A DNA stretch of 64,000 nucleotides from Vandiemenella viatica (GCA_031002005.1 CM061920.1:45486610-45550609), one strand, 5' to 3'; numbered from the stretch's first letter, positions 1 through 11,480 are shown. Numbers and translations are program-made. The notes: generated by a model not told the origin, from the letters alone.

Positions 1-937
1 TATGTGGTTGCTTAAGGAACATCAACTCATACAGACAAAATGAAGTGGATACATGTGGGATACTATTTAATACATCTTCAATGTTGTTTATTTCCAATGC
101 CCAGCTTTGGTGACTAGTGTTGCAATAGGTTCGAAACCATCTGACTAGTTCTTTCATGACACGTTCTACAACATTCCCCTGTGGATTGTAAAAAGAGGTT
201 TTTATCATTTCAATATTTAATTGTTTCATGCATTGTGTCCAAAACTTACCTGAAAATTGAGGTCCATTGTCTGTAAGGATTTTAAGCGGTTTACCAATTT
301 TGGTAATGTAATCATTGATGATTTTTGTACAAATAGTTTTGGCTGTGGCTCGTTTGATGGGTTAAAGTTTAACGTACTTAGTGAATACGTCCAGCAGAAC
401 ACAGATTTGAGTAACTCCACCCCTTGACATCGGTAAAGGTCCATAAATATCTATGGATATCATTTCATGTGGTTTATTAGGTATAATAATCTGCATTTCT
501 CCTGCTCTTTTCTTGTTGTCTGATTTCGTTCTTTGTCACAAAATGCAAGAAGCAATAATATCTCTAATTCTTCTATACATGTTGGGGAAATAGAAACTCT
601 CAAATATTATTTTGTATCATGTAGTGACTCCAAAGTGTCCATAACTTAAATGATGATGAGTGATAAAAATTTCAACCCATTTATCCGGAGTCCATAATTT
701 CCAATCTTCTCTTTCTTCATTGTTTTTTCTAAATAGAATTCCACCTTCTATACAATAATAATTTAATAATTTGGTAGGAGCATCTTTTGTACGTAACTTA
801 ATTATTACCTCCTTTATTACAGGGTCTTCATATTGCTCTTGCTTCATATTTTTTAAACAAGTGGTGACTTCCTTTTCACCCTGGACTCGTCTTAAATAAA
901 GAAGTTTTGTTTGTTTGAGGGAAATACCTATGTTCAT
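1..937 (-). pseudogene. gypsy integrase, stops in zinc finger
   Basis: The frame 937-617 on the - strand ends with HHHLSYGHFGVTT, the His half of the HHCC finger. The Cys half lies near 530-550, where the second Cys is replaced by a stop (CIL, stop, QRTKSD). The core follows: first Asp in SIDIYGPLP (about 450), second Asp in LTDNGPQFSGKFW (about 265), and Glu in GNVVERVMKEL (about 165), so all three D,D,E residues are visible. The core is split by an in-frame stop. The C-terminus runs out of the window. Confidence 0.8.
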
Positions 938-1022
938 CCTCCATTGCTACCAGCAATCAGGATAATTCATCTGCAACAATGTTATTCTTTCCTTGAATGT
1001 ATCTAATTTCATACTGGAATTC

Positions 1023-1226
1023 CTACAATAGGAGTGCCCACCTGGTTAATCGACCATGTACTAATCTGCACTTGCCCTGAAAGGAAAGGGCCTTATGGTC
1101 GGTATACACTATAATTTTCCTTCCCAGCAACAAATAGCGGAATTTTTGGAACACCCAAATGATAGCCAGTGCTTCACGTTGAGTAATTATTCCGAATGGC
1201 CCGGAGTTTATCTTCACTAGGAGCAA
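1023..1226 (-). pseudogene. gypsy RNase H, N-terminus deleted
   Basis: The - strand frame contains TQREALAIIWVFQKFRYLL and IVYTDHKAL, the central and third motifs of gypsy RNase H. The first catalytic Asp segment is absent because of the deletion at the RT junction. It is followed on the - strand by the integrase zinc-binding region. Confidence 0.8.
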
Positions 1227-1930
1227 TTCCCGTAGGAATTATTGTGTGTCCCAAGAATTCTAATTTGTCTGTTAAGGATACACATTTTTTTTTTTTTTTG
1301 ACAGTCATTCTTCCCTTATGTAATGCTGATAATACTTGTCGTAATATTTCCCAATGTTCTTTGATGGTATCAGTTGCAATCAGGATATCGTCAACATAGA
1401 CATATACTTTCTTCAACACTTCTGGCCCTAAAACCATGTCTAGTGCTCTGATGAAATTGGCAACAGCATTGTTTAATCCGAATGGCAATGCCTTAAAATG
1501 ATACGATCTACCTTGATAAAGAAAAGCGGTATATTTCCTAGAATCATTTGCAATCTTTACTTTCCAATATGAAGATGTGAGATCAATGAATGAAAGGAAT
1601 TTCTTACCATGAAAATTGTGTAGAGTTTCATGAATTGGTGGTTGGTGGTGGGTGGTCCCTCTCTGTGACCAATACTTTATTGAGCGCTCTGGCATCCAAA
1701 ACTAGCCGGACTGTTTGATCTGCTTTCATTAAAACAATAAGAGGGTTATTAAATGGGCTGTTCAACATTTTGTTAATTTCTTCGTCAGCTTGATCTCTTT
1801 TAGCCATTGGGACTGGGTAGGGTTTTATAAAGAAAGGTGATGTGCAATTTATGGTGAAATTACATTCATAATTGTGGATGAGACCAGGCTTATCAGAGAA
1901 CACCTCTGCAAATTCTTCCCCAATGCTCAT
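1174..1930 (-). pseudogene. gypsy reverse transcriptase, frameshifted
   Basis: Two overlapping - strand frames encode RT. The first (1930-1628) carries the entry to the fingers, with VRLVLDARALNKV. The second (1695-1174) carries motif A (LSFIDLTSSYW), PFGLNNA and the catalytic YVDD box, ending at the LEFLGH motif. A frameshift in a GGT-rich stretch near 1634-1660 joins them. The thumb and connection region normally found after LEFLGH is missing: RT runs almost directly into the middle of RNase H at about 1195, pointing to an internal deletion of several hundred bases. Confidence 0.85.
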
Positions 1931-2199
1931 TAAGTCACTTTGATATTTAATGTCGACCTTTCACACTATTTTTTCCCATTTACTATGATAGGTTGTACCC
2001 TTAATTGTAGCCAAAAAGAATTTAACCAACTTCTTGTAATAGTTTACTTCAATTCCTCTTCCTACTCCTTCTTCTCGTATGAATACCTTAATTGATTCTG
2101 TCGTTGTTTCTCTCCAGATTTGTTTAGTGGCAATTGTAATCCATTTACCCCCTACTTGAAATTTCACAGATCCATGTCCACAATCTAATATCGCCTTTA

Positions 2200-2451
2200 C
2201 AGAATATAGCCACTCAATGCCAAAAATACAATCTGGAGTTAATCCAGGTACTACAAATACTTCTACTTCAAATGTAAGCTTTGAATAGTTGCTTCCAACA
2301 AAGCTTGTAATCTGATTAATTTACTTTTCCCACCAGTGACTGTGATAGCCATCATTCCAGTAACTGGCAAGGATGGTATATTTTCCCCCGATGAGTCCAA
2401 ATCATGGAACAATGATTCCGAAACACATGAAATCTCTGCCCCTGTTCCCAA
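2200..2451 (-). pseudogene. gypsy aspartic protease, catalytic Asp lost
   Basis: The - strand frame ending near 2263 reads LLGTGAEISCVSESLF. In retroviral-type proteases this position is DTGA; here the catalytic Asp codon has become Gly, so the protease would be inactive. It lies between gag and RT as expected. The following segment (1961-2167, - strand) continues towards RT without a motif I can name. Confidence 0.65.
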
Positions 2452-2499
2452 TAATACTTCAACAATTTGTCCATGAATGAGAACAGCAGTAACTGGGAT

Positions 2500-3922
2500 A
2501 GGACAAAAGGCCTAGTAGGCAATGGGTCTTCATGTAGTAGGTCTTCTCTAGGGTTATGTTGATAAATACTATCTATTGTCGTAAATGTATTATATCCTGT
2601 GCTCTTATCTGCCTCAGTGTGAACCATCACATCGGCAAATATTAATTTTTTTGTTGTACATTGTCTGTCTGGTTACTAGTACCAGGAGAAGGTGACCTAT
2701 CAGGCTGAGAAAATGTTTTATTGTTTTGATAGTTCCTATTGTTCCTTTTACCACCTTTTCCCCTGCTAATGAATTGTATATTTGGTTCCTGTCTCCTCGA
2801 TTGTGCTCGATTTGTACATTCTTGGTAGTCAGAAACATATCTTTGAGCATTTCTTTGAAAATTGTATAGTTGTTGTTGCATATTGAATGTGTTTTGTGAA
2901 TGACGTAGATCTGTCTGGTCCATGTGGCAGTCTTCTGGGTCTTTATCCTGTTGCACAATATCCAACCTATACAACAGTGATTCAGCGTCTTTGACTGTTC
3001 TAATGTTGTAGGATCGTAATTTTTCACGGCGTTGAATATTAATATATTTTTCTCGAGCTTCCAGCCGTGTTAATATGACATATTAACACGGCTGGAAGCT
3101 CGAGAAAAATATATTAATGTTCTAATGTTGTTGAGTGTGAATTCTGTTCTCACCCACTTAGGCATTCTGCTGACAATGTCTCTGACTATATCGGTTTCAA
3201 ATACAGAAATTGTTAAATGGTAGCTCTTTGAAGCTTCTCGTGCAAAAAATTCTTGTAAAGTCTCTTTATGTGCCTGGTATCTAAAACCCGTGCTTAAGCT
3301 GCGTCTGACATCATTTTGTCCTTCTGTAGACTTAAATTTATGCAAGAAGTTGTCCTTGAGCTCACCCTGGTAGAACAGGCTATGATTTGTTTTTCTCCCC
3401 ATGCTTTCGCTGTTCCCCTGAGGTGTTGATAAACACAATTTATTTTTCATACAGTTAAAGGAGGAGTATATCTCAAAAGCTGTTAATGAAACTAACTCGA
3501 TGTACCATTAAAAGTTGAGACACAAACTCTATGCCTTTTGACTGTCTTTTAATTCCAAAATCTTTGCCTTTTGACTGCCTTTAATTCCAAAATCTGTGCA
3601 TTTTGACTAACTATTTTTGAAGTTTGGTCCTTCATCTGTGCAATCAATAGGACAAGGAGCTCATCTGTAGAAGGTTTGGTGGTATGAGTGCTGGTAAAAT
3701 CCTTTCATTTGGCTGAGATTGATTTGAAAACCCCAGAAAATCTCTGTCAGGAGTGGAAGTAGAAAAATGAGCCATGTTCAAAGAATCCCTATCCGGACTA
3801 TTCAGCATAATGCTGTTGGTGGGAAGGTTGATATCTGATATTGTGTTAGTAGGAAAATTGGATTCTGCATGTGAGATAACCTCCTCTACTGGCGATAATT
3901 CTTCAGTTAATTCTCTCTCCAT
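2500..3922 (-). pseudogene. gypsy gag, interrupted
   Basis: The open stretches 3922-3644, 3450-3070 and 2974-2642 on the - strand form the gag region upstream of protease. The C-terminal part is rich in Asn, Gln, Arg and Lys, as expected for a nucleic-acid-binding gag tail, but I see no CCHC zinc knuckle. The middle is broken by an insertion (3010-3131) containing an 81-bp palindrome and a second copy of a 14-bp direct repeat. Removing exactly 122 bp would bring the flanking frames into phase, so the break is secondary. The N-terminal stretch (92 aa, acidic and Ser/Thr/Asn rich) is assigned only by position. Confidence 0.6.
3010..3131. repeat. 122-bp palindromic insert flanked by a 14-bp direct repeat
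   Basis: TGTTCTAATGTTGT occurs at 2996-3009 and again at 3118-3131. Between them lie 28 nt of unique sequence (3010-3037) and a perfect inverted repeat: arms 3038-3077 and 3079-3118, 40 bp each, around one base at 3078. The right arm ends on the first base of the second direct repeat. The insert sits in gypsy gag and shifts its frame. Confidence 0.9.
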
Positions 3923-4600
3923 GTTGAAGAACCAGAGAGATGATTAGATTAGTATTTAGGAACCCAGAAAAGTTTCTGCGAAAAAATAAATAAGTAATTC
4001 TCATAATTACAACAGCAAGATTATGAGAAGAAATTACAATCTTAGTAAGAGAGTTACACACCATTTGATGAATACTAATGTGTGAATAAGCCACGCGAGG
4101 GTTCAGTATAATTAAAATATACCAAACAAACAAGAAAGGAAATGATTCAACAAGTTCTACGCAACGCCAAAGTTTGTTTGTATAATGTGAATTTTTCAAC
4201 TTCAAAAGTTTGTAATTATTCGATTAACTACAAAGTCATTTGTGACAAGATGTTGCACTGATAACGCCTTATAAAAGTATACTTAACACAAATGTTGTAA
4301 ACAAATCTTGCCGACCGCAGATAGATGTTTACAGCAAAGATCGTAGTGTAGTCGTTGTCAGAGACAATGTAATAGATCATCGTCGTGTCTGCTACCAGCG
4401 ACTAGATGTTCGTCAAACTTATGCTCCAACAGCCAGGGATTATAACAGTTGTTGCCGTCATCGTAGCGTTGTAAACTGATAGATTTCTGCGACTCTGCTA
4501 ATGGCATTGCGTAATTTTGTTGCAACTGTTAAAATATTTTCTCTTCTTCCGTAGATTAGTTGCTTTAGTGAATACTCTGTTTTCATTACCGAATCATCTG

Positions 4601-4611
4601 CACTGTCGCCA
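4601..4611 (-). promoter_or_regulatory. Primer-binding site of the gypsy element
   Basis: On the - strand, TGGCGACAGTG follows directly after the LTR end (ACA). It resembles the TGGCGACCGTG start of the primer site that matches the 3' end of tRNA-Arg in some insect gypsy-like elements. The single difference may be mutation or another tRNA. Its exact abutment with a TG...CA segment supports both calls. Confidence 0.55.
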
Positions 4612-4951
4612 TGTGACGCTTGTCGTTGATTGATGGACTGATTATAATTATAAATAACTCAGTTGTTTAGATCAAAACATATATGGTTTATTATATATAA
4701 TTTGAATCTACTAGGGATTACAATGAAATTGGTTACTCTCAGAAGATGCAGGTTAATTTTTTGGCAATGATTTCCTAAAGCATTCAATCTATTCATCTAC
4801 GCTGATAACTAACATCTCTTGAGTCCTTATCTCCATGGCAACTTATTTCTTATTGCTTTTTCTCTCTAAGAGTATATATATTATTAATTTCTATCTACTC
4901 TCAGAAATAAAAAATATAATTTTCATATGAAAATATTTCTGTTCTGGCACA
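4612..4951 (-). repeat. 5' LTR of the gypsy element
   Basis: On the - strand this 340-bp segment starts TGTGCCAGAACAG and ends GCGTCACA, giving TG...CA termini. A possible polyadenylation signal AATAAA lies inside, near 4690 on the - strand. It is placed by the adjoining primer-binding site and by the start of unrelated Penelope-tail sequence at 4952. No second LTR is in the window for comparison, so the right boundary is inferred. Confidence 0.6.
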
Positions 4952-5110
4952 ATGTGGGGCGGGAACACACAGAAAAGACAAAAACACAACCAATAAAAAA
5001 AAAATTCGGGATGAGCCATTTGTCAACATGAGAACATTATGGGCGGTGGAATCTCCCACATCACATTAAACTGTAAGTCCCCTGTACCTGGTAACACTTC
5101 CAGGTTAGGT
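4952..5110 (-). repeat. Penelope-tail fragment joined to SINE-body fragment
   Basis: The stretch at 4952-5035 matches, base for base in long runs, the tails at 27870-27970 (TGTGGGGC, ACACACAGAAAAGAC, AGAACATTATG). It contains a decayed hairpin core (see 4995-5030). The following 5050-5110 shares its pattern (CATTAAACT, GTCCCCT, CCTGGTA, AGGTTAGGTTAAGG) with the SINE body at 11335-11400. It is the flank into which the gypsy LTR appears to have inserted. Confidence 0.5.
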
Positions 5111-5654
5111 TAAGGCAGCTAAGACAGTGATGGAATGTGCCACCATTAGAAAACTTGTCACCAGGTCATTATGACTACACAGAATTATTATTATTTAGTA
5201 TGTCTGTTGCTATAAGTATGACATATTACGCATATGATATTCATAGTTTTAAGTTTTCACTTCTGTCAGCAGTCCCCAAAGACAGCCAATTGTTCTCCTC
5301 CCCACCCCCCCCCCCCCCCTTACTTTCTTTCTTGAAATAGTTTTAAAGAAGTCATAAAACAAACTGGGCTCTGAATGTTTTTCAGTTTACATTCTTCACA
5401 TTGTTTTAGTGTAGAGAGGAAGTGCTTAAATGGGTATCTTTACAAGAAAGGACATAACCCCTATCTTAGGCTTCTTCTTTGCAAACAAAGATGAAATGAG
5501 ATTCCTTCTACAGTCTGAGGGATTGGATGCAGAAGATCCTGTCCTACACCAATCGATGTAAACACCTTCCAAAACATAAAATCAACCTCAAAACCAACCA
5601 AATATGGATTCAGGTTCCTTTTTTGATGAACTGATACAAATTTAGGTATCGATG

Positions 5655-5845
5655 TTATATATCTTATCTCCTTGCATATGTCTCACCTCTAATATGCCTA
5701 AGGATTTTTACCAAAATTTTGTAAAGAGTTTTCATGTTTTTGTGTTTATCCTGGCCCTAGTGCATTCAACTGTATTAAGTGATGGACTATTTTCCCTATC
5801 CTTAATTATTTTCATTTCACTAATTCATTGTATAGAATCGAATTC
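5655..5845 (+). repeat. Decayed Penelope-tail repeat
   Basis: This segment follows the same order as 43655-43800: TGTCTCACCT, CCTAAGGATTTTTACC, TTTCATGTTTTTGTGTTTA, AAGTGATGG, TATTTTCCCTATCCTT. The hairpin core has decayed further than at 43676. No coding content was recognised. Confidence 0.4.
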
Positions 5846-5881
5846 ATAACACTGTTTTGTATTGGCTCACCACCACTACAG

Positions 5882-6574
5882 CCAGTGCTGCCAACTTTGT
5901 GGTTTTGAATATCCGTAGATGCCCGCTAAAATTTCTGTAGTTTGAGTACAAAAATCCGGAGACTCGCTAAATGAAAGACTAGAACAATAATTATTGAAGA
6001 GAGAGTTAAAATTAAGAATAATTTTTATTTCCAGGTCTTTAAAATTCGAAATACAAGATAATATTCTACATTAAAAGTAATAAATATCTCTGAACTTGTT
6101 TCGTACAGTGTCACTTTCATTACTGCAGCTGCTGTGCCTACTCTATTTTTTTAATTTTTTTTTTAATACATTTTATTTGTTGATATTAAATTTAGCATAT
6201 CTTCTGTAATGGGAAATGTTAAAAACTGTGACCCCTTTGATTCTCCAGATATTGGTTAGGCCTTCATGGAAGGCACTGCTGTGTAAGCTGTGCCAACGAG
6301 CATGTCACCGAGCATAGTGAGTGTGCCGATAGTATTACGGTCTTTTAAGATCTATAAAATCTGTAATTAAACAAAATAGGAGTTTTATTTCAATCGTTGG
6401 TTCACACGAGCGGTTGCAAGGAAATGATTCACTATACGCTCAAAGTTTAACAAAACTCCAATATGAGGAAACATTAACAAATAATAAAAATTATGAAAAA
6501 TCCATAGATATTTTAACAAAATATGAAAATCCTAACTTTAAATCCGTATAATTGGCAGCGTTGGCTAAAGCACT
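5882..6574. repeat. Possible non-autonomous DNA transposon
   Basis: The left end reads CAGTGCTGCCAAC. The right end, reverse-complemented, reads CAGTGCTTTAGCCAACGCTG, so both begin CAGTGCT and contain GCCAAC. This is hAT-like, but I find no 8-bp duplication at the flanks. The interior is AT-rich with no transposase. Confidence 0.3.
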
Positions 6575-7004
6575 GTCTAAATATGCATTAGAACTCTGGA
6601 GATTAATCATAGCATAAATTAAAATACAATACTGAAATCTACCAACTACCCCACATCATGATTTTCATGTGCATTAATACTCCAAATAGTATGTATGTTT
6701 TTCTGATTCATCTGTTAATGTAGAATCCTAACGTCACACATATAACATCATCTAAAGGCAAGGTAATATACGATGCAACCATTTCCTCTGACTTTCTCTT
6801 GCCAGGTAATGGAAGTATCCATAATTATTTCTAATTTACCCCATCATGACACATCCCATTAACCCATTTTTATCTGATAGTGTCAATTAATTTTGGAATA
6901 TTTAATATCATACACTCTGATTACATAAATCAATAAGGCTACTCTCAGTATTGTACATTAACATATTTTTCTAAGGAAACTAATTGAGTAAAAATGTTAA
7001 CACA

Positions 7005-7065
7005 CAATATTTCGATGACTGTACTCTTGATTGTCATCTTTAGAAGAAGTGTGATCAGGCAGGAA
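7005..7065 (-). repeat. Hammerhead-like hairpin remnant of a Penelope tail
   Basis: On the - strand the segment contains a 6-bp stem GATGAC/GTCATC around a 13-nt loop, followed directly by GAAATATTGTGTG. This matches the stem-II plus GAAA part of the other PLE tails in the window. The CUGAUGA strand is not intact. Confidence 0.35.
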
Positions 7066-7499
7066 AACCTGAAGTTTATAGGTTAACAAGAGTGGGTTGT
7101 TGGTTGCCTGAAATGGATGTGGAGGATGTTTTTAATTCGCCTAGCAGCAGTCTTTGTCGTCATTCACACACTGTGGAGTGCAAAACATGGAACATTAATA
7201 CCAAGCAGCCTCAATAACTGATATTTAAGGATCATCAAGTTTGAAAATACAGTCCTGGTTTACGATGGAAAGTGCAGTCTCAAAATATTGTATATTAGCA
7301 ACATTTTTACTCGGCTAGTCTCCAAAGAAGAATGTATTAATATGCAATACGGAGAAAAACTTTATTCATTTATAACTAACCTCTATAGGGAAGATATTTA
7401 CCATCAAGTTAAACAACTGGAGAAGCAATGCAGAACATTGTGCCACATTTTTCTGAGATGTGTCATCTGACTGACTCTTTTGGGCTGAAGTAATCTTTG

Positions 7500-7790
7500 C
7501 TAACCAATATTAATAGCCCTCATCCAATTGTTCCTTTATCAGGGAAAATCTCACTGTTTAGTACTCCTTTTAATCTAGATTCCTTCACTATAATTATTTG
7601 AGGTTCATGTACCTCTATTAAATTTGAAAATTCTACTAAATTGTTCCTTATACCAGTTACACTTTTGTTACAGGATTTGTGATATTTTGAGCATTAGTCT
7701 TTGCCTTACCAGTTCTGCTCCATCTGTTACTGCTTCAACAGCTTCATCTAATTCTTTGGCATTTGTGATATTTCCCACCATTCATCTGCT
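7500..7790 (-). pseudogene. LINE endonuclease fragment (N-terminal part)
   Basis: The - strand at 7650-7520 reads NLVEFSNLIEVHEPQIII, then VKESRLKGVLNSEIFP. This fits the start of the AP-endonuclease domain of Jockey/CR1-type LINEs, where the usual TESWL motif is here KESRL. Frame is lost on both sides and no RT is attached. It is an isolated, old fragment. Confidence 0.45.
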
Positions 7791-8239
7791 ATCAGTATCT
7801 CTGTGATAACCTATTTGTATCCCTTTACCAACTGCCCTTAATCTAAAAAAAGATTCATTCCTGACAGCATCATAACTGGAAGTGGGCTTTCTTTCAACTT
7901 TCGCTTAAAACTCAGAAGGTAAGCCTTTCCCCCTTCATTTAGGTGTCAGCAGTACTTAGAAAAAACCCCATCCCATATCTAAATTATGCAAGAGGCATAT
8001 TAAATGCAATTGATTCTTTTGTACAAATTCTTGGCTGGAGGAGAAGGAGTTGCCAATAAGATAATTCCTCAGCTTTCCTTTAAGTACGTCTTTATTATAT
8101 ACAAACTATGAAGTTTATCAAACAGATGAGTCCCAGAATAATTACTCCTCTTTGTACAAGTGAAAATGTTCTTTAACAAAGTACATAAGAAGATATATAT
8201 ACCTAGGAGTCATTATAAGAATATTTGGCTTTTTAAACA

Positions 8240-9450
8240 ATTGTCTGCAGAAATTTTCCTAGTTTTACAATGTGCAGAATCCAAACAGCTCTTTCCTTCA
8301 ATATGAAAACATTTTTATTCTTTGTAGAGTTTCTTCGCAAAATTACTCTACATGACAAGACTGAATGAAAGTAAGAGGTGTACAGCGATTTCAATAATTC
8401 CAGATTAGAGAATGTGTTCCTATTAGAAAGACAGGACAATGTGATATATCTGACCTCCTCCACCGCATGTATCCCTGCCATGTCCCTCGCCCACTTCCCA
8501 TATCTCTCACCACTCTACCAACCCCGTCACCTTGGCACAGAGGCGCTCGTGCACAGGCCTATGACCTCGGCAGAAATTGTTGACCAGTGGAGTCTATGTA
8601 ACAGCAACCTGGTAATTCACCAGAAGATGGAGTAAGAGAACGGCATCTGATTGATGTGCCCCCCCCCCCCAAATTGAAGGCTCAAGAAGTTTCTATAAAA
8701 TTCATTATGTTCATTATTACTGTGATACAAAAACATTAAACTGGATAATGTAAATAGTACCAAGAGTTCCAGATAAAACTGAAAAAATATTTGTGTTTGA
8801 TATAAATACCTTGTAATATAACCTAAATCTTGCTCATAAATTACCAAAATTTGTTTAAAGAGTGCTGAGCTAATATCAGTTCTACAGTAAAGTAAATTTA
8901 GAATCATTTTCTTACAGTTTTCAATGGATAAGTTGAGGTAGATAGTGAAATTCAATCATAACTGTTGTAAAGGAAAAAATCTTATTTGCTTATAGAAAAT
9001 GCCACATTCATTTTCAGAGATGTAATTAAATACAAGGATCAAAACAAGGTAGGACACTTCATAGCTATAAAATTGTACTGAAAAGGTATTTGGTTTTGAA
9101 GTTGAATCAAAAGTAAAGAATAAATAGTTCCATAATTCCTACACGCTTAATTTTATAGCTACAGGAGAGTTTTATAGCTTAAAAGATCCATTGAATTTTG
9201 TATCATATTCTTTGTAAGTTTGAAACCTGAAAGTAAAAGTTAAATATTGTTTTCATAGGAAAATGATGATTCTACAAGAAAATGGTTTTTACCTAATAGA
9301 ATTCAGCTAAATACAGAGGGAGAAGTGTAATTAAAAGGAAGGAAGAATTTTTTTTTCCTAGCAAAATGCACTAGTTTTTATGAAACTCCACACAGTACTT
9401 TGGCAAGAATTTAAAAAAGTAAATTAACGATAATTCATGGAAATTGCCTT
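8240..9450 (-). repeat. Unclassified interspersed repeat, copy 1
   Basis: Its reverse complement matches 37900-38856 plus 40153-40270. For example, CCTACCTTGTTTTGATCCTT appears in both, as does the AAAACTG(C/T)AAGAAAAT block. A third, weaker copy lies at 51640-52450. It is AT-rich and non-coding as far as I can see; the short open frames over it are not conserved between copies. Class unknown: long LTR, LINE untranslated region or something else. Confidence 0.5.
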
Positions 9451-9539
9451 GTGATAACCAAATACGAAGTTGTGGTTATTTTGAAAGTGCAGTTCTTAAG
9501 TTGTTATGGTTGTAGCCGTACCGGCTACTATACATTTAA

Positions 9540-9990
9540 TTGATTTAATTAGACACAGGTGGTTGCTGCTAAAAGGAAAGGATGGAACCTGTTCAGCATA
9601 CATTTTTTAGATATAAGGCATTTAGAATGGGTTTTTCAGACCCATTTCGTGATCATAAATACACCCAAATTGCATCCATCTTAAGAATACCCTCTCTGCA
9701 ATCATGTCGTGAACTAAATGATTTTAAATTTTTGTTAAATTTGTGCAGTGGTAATATTGATTGTTCAGAATTGCTAGAAATTTAAGATTCAACATTCCCC
9801 AAGAATTACTCGTCAAACAACAACATTTTCCCTAATGAAATATAAACACTTGTATACAGAAAATAATACCCTAACAAGAATGTGCAAGCTTGCTAACTGT
9901 CATAATAGCGTTTGTTACGCTCTTGTATCTTAAGATATGAATGAACAAGTAAGAGTAAATTTTAATTAATTTTTTTTGAATGGTAGTTTT
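9540..9990 (+). pseudogene. LINE reverse transcriptase C-terminal fragment
   Basis: The frame reads MEPVQHTFFRYKAFRMG, later SLQSCRELNDFKFLLNLCSG and IDCSELLEI, then in other frames FPLMKYKHLY and NTLTRMCKLAN. This is the C-terminal tail pattern of Jockey/CR1-superfamily LINE proteins (LERVQRRFLRY, a SLESRR-type segment, LLNGxIDCPELL, SPIxRMCxL). No catalytic RT motif is present in this piece. Confidence 0.5.
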
Positions 9991-11069
9991 AGTATATTGT
10001 AAAAGTTTATTATTCTAGTAAAAGTAGACAATAAACCATTTTTCTTTATTAAATTGTTTGGTATGATATTTAAAGCAGTGTACACCAACCATTGTGAAAT
10101 TTTAAAGTTGTACAAATGTACCCAAAGTCCGTAAACAAGTAAATAAATAAATTACACTAAGATAGATAAAGATAGGGATCATTTCAAAAATTGTTTCAAC
10201 ACCATAGCTAACATACTTTGAACGTGAGAGTAGATTTTAGGTAGTAACATTGAAATAATTTTTTACGCCTAAACTATTAGAGATGAAGAAAATTTTAGAA
10301 GGATCAATTTTGACATTTAGATAAGGGACTACCTCTCACCAAATTTCAGAACAAACAAAAGAAAAATTAATTGTAATATTGGGTCGGATATTTCGTAATA
10401 CCGGAAAAGCTTGTGCAAGACTTGGTGTCCTCTATATAAGGCATCCCAGGAGTAGGTAAGGGTGGGGGCTAGTCTATAGAAAGTAGTGAATGAGAATGGT
10501 TGTGGCTAATTGCGGCCCATTAGGTGCGAAATTTGGAGAAGAAGCAAGGCGGAAATGGGATATGACGAGCATCCATCTTAGAATTTTCAACAGATAGTGC
10601 TGGGGTAAAATCGCTCTTGATGTAGCTGATTTTTTTTTATCAGTTAGTGGTTTTCAGGAGTTAACTGTGGCTTATATCATGGTTACACTACTGAAAATGA
10701 ACTATGTGAATGTAGTGAGCTGTAGAACCCACAGCATCTTCTGGTATGTAGGAACCTTCGTGTAACCTGACAACCTTTTTAGGGCAAATGAGAAGGCCAT
10801 CAGGATTGCGGAATTCTGGTCACATTCCATTTAATTGTTTTCTATAGTCCATAAGCTTATTAGTTAATTATTATTTTTTGTTTCAACTTGTAATGTTATG
10901 TCCTGGACAAGAGAAATTAAATAAATTGTGGTTCATACCTGCAGTCATATTATTTTGGAAAAGAAGTCTGGGTGTTGTAGATTGGTAATTGTACTTAATG
11001 GAATTTTTGAAGAATACAGTGTTTCAAAATGTATTTAGAAGTCTACATGAACATTATTTCAAACCCACC

Positions 11070-11160
11070 TTCTCCCACTGAGGTTTTCAGCTGGATGGCG
11101 ACTGATTGACAGTCTACCCTCAGTCAAAGTTCAGGACTAGCGATTACCTCAACCCCAGTT
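11070..11160 (+). repeat. Unclassified repeat shared with 37270-37370
   Basis: Blocks CAGCTGGATG, CGACTG, CAGTCTACCCT and AAAGTTCAGGA occur here. In slightly different form they occur in the reverse complement of 37270-37370. It lies just upstream of a tRNA-like SINE head and may belong to the same composite repeat. Confidence 0.4.
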
Positions 11161-11184
11161 TCAAGCTAAGTTCTGGCAACCTTT

Positions 11185-11480
11185 GAGCAGTCTGCTTGCT
11201 TAATAGTTAAGCCATCTGACTGGAGATCGAAAGATCCCCATTTTCAATCCCTGCTGAGGCCCTTAATCTGACCTTCAACTCTGTAAAATCTTTCTTTGTG
11301 TTTGTAAAGTACACTAGAACATATCCATGGTTTGTATTCCATTAAACTATAGGTCCCCTTTTCCTGGTAGGATTGTCGAGATAGGTTTGGTAAGAAGGAA
11401 AGGAATTGGCCAACCCTCCCTCTGATACCAACCTAAGTATATCATCTTTGGAGATGTCTGACCAACCTTTGGATTGAATA
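11185..11480 (+). repeat. tRNA-derived SINE (decayed)
   Basis: The head resembles a tRNA gene: A-box-like TTGCTTAATAGTTAAGC, then ATCTGACTGGAGATCGAAAG, then a B-box-like TTTTCAATCCC. The body (CATTAAACT, GTCCCCTTTTCCTGGTA, GAGATAGGTTTGGTAAG) recurs at 5050-5110. It lies just upstream of the first chitinase exon in the window. No clean target-site duplication was found. Confidence 0.5.

Larger units (their letters stand above)
1..4951 (-). mobile_element. Ty3/gypsy-type LTR retrotransposon, decayed, left end outside window
   Basis: Read on the - strand, the order is LTR, primer-binding site, gag, protease, reverse transcriptase, RNase H, integrase, which is the Ty3/gypsy order. The RT (YVDD), RNase H (TDHKAL) and integrase core are each recognisable. 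The copy is broken by frameshifts, stops, an internal deletion and a 122-bp insertion in gag. Only the 5' LTR (right side) lies in the window; the 3' LTR would be left of base 1. The right edge abuts a Penelope-tail fragment, so the element appears to have inserted into or beside that older repeat. Transposition competence is excluded by the lesions listed under its parts. Confidence 0.85.

Noticed and set aside
2614..3027. A 137-codon - strand frame in the gag region
   Set aside because: It is out of phase with the gag-like Asn/Gln-rich frame (2974-2642) and starts inside the palindromic insert region.
5882..6574. A confident hAT transposon
   Set aside because: Ends share CAGTGCT, but no 8-bp duplication or transposase could be found; kept only as a low-confidence repeat.
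8378..8955. Frames of 85-112 codons on both strands
   Set aside because: They lie in an interspersed repeat whose other copies do not keep the frames.
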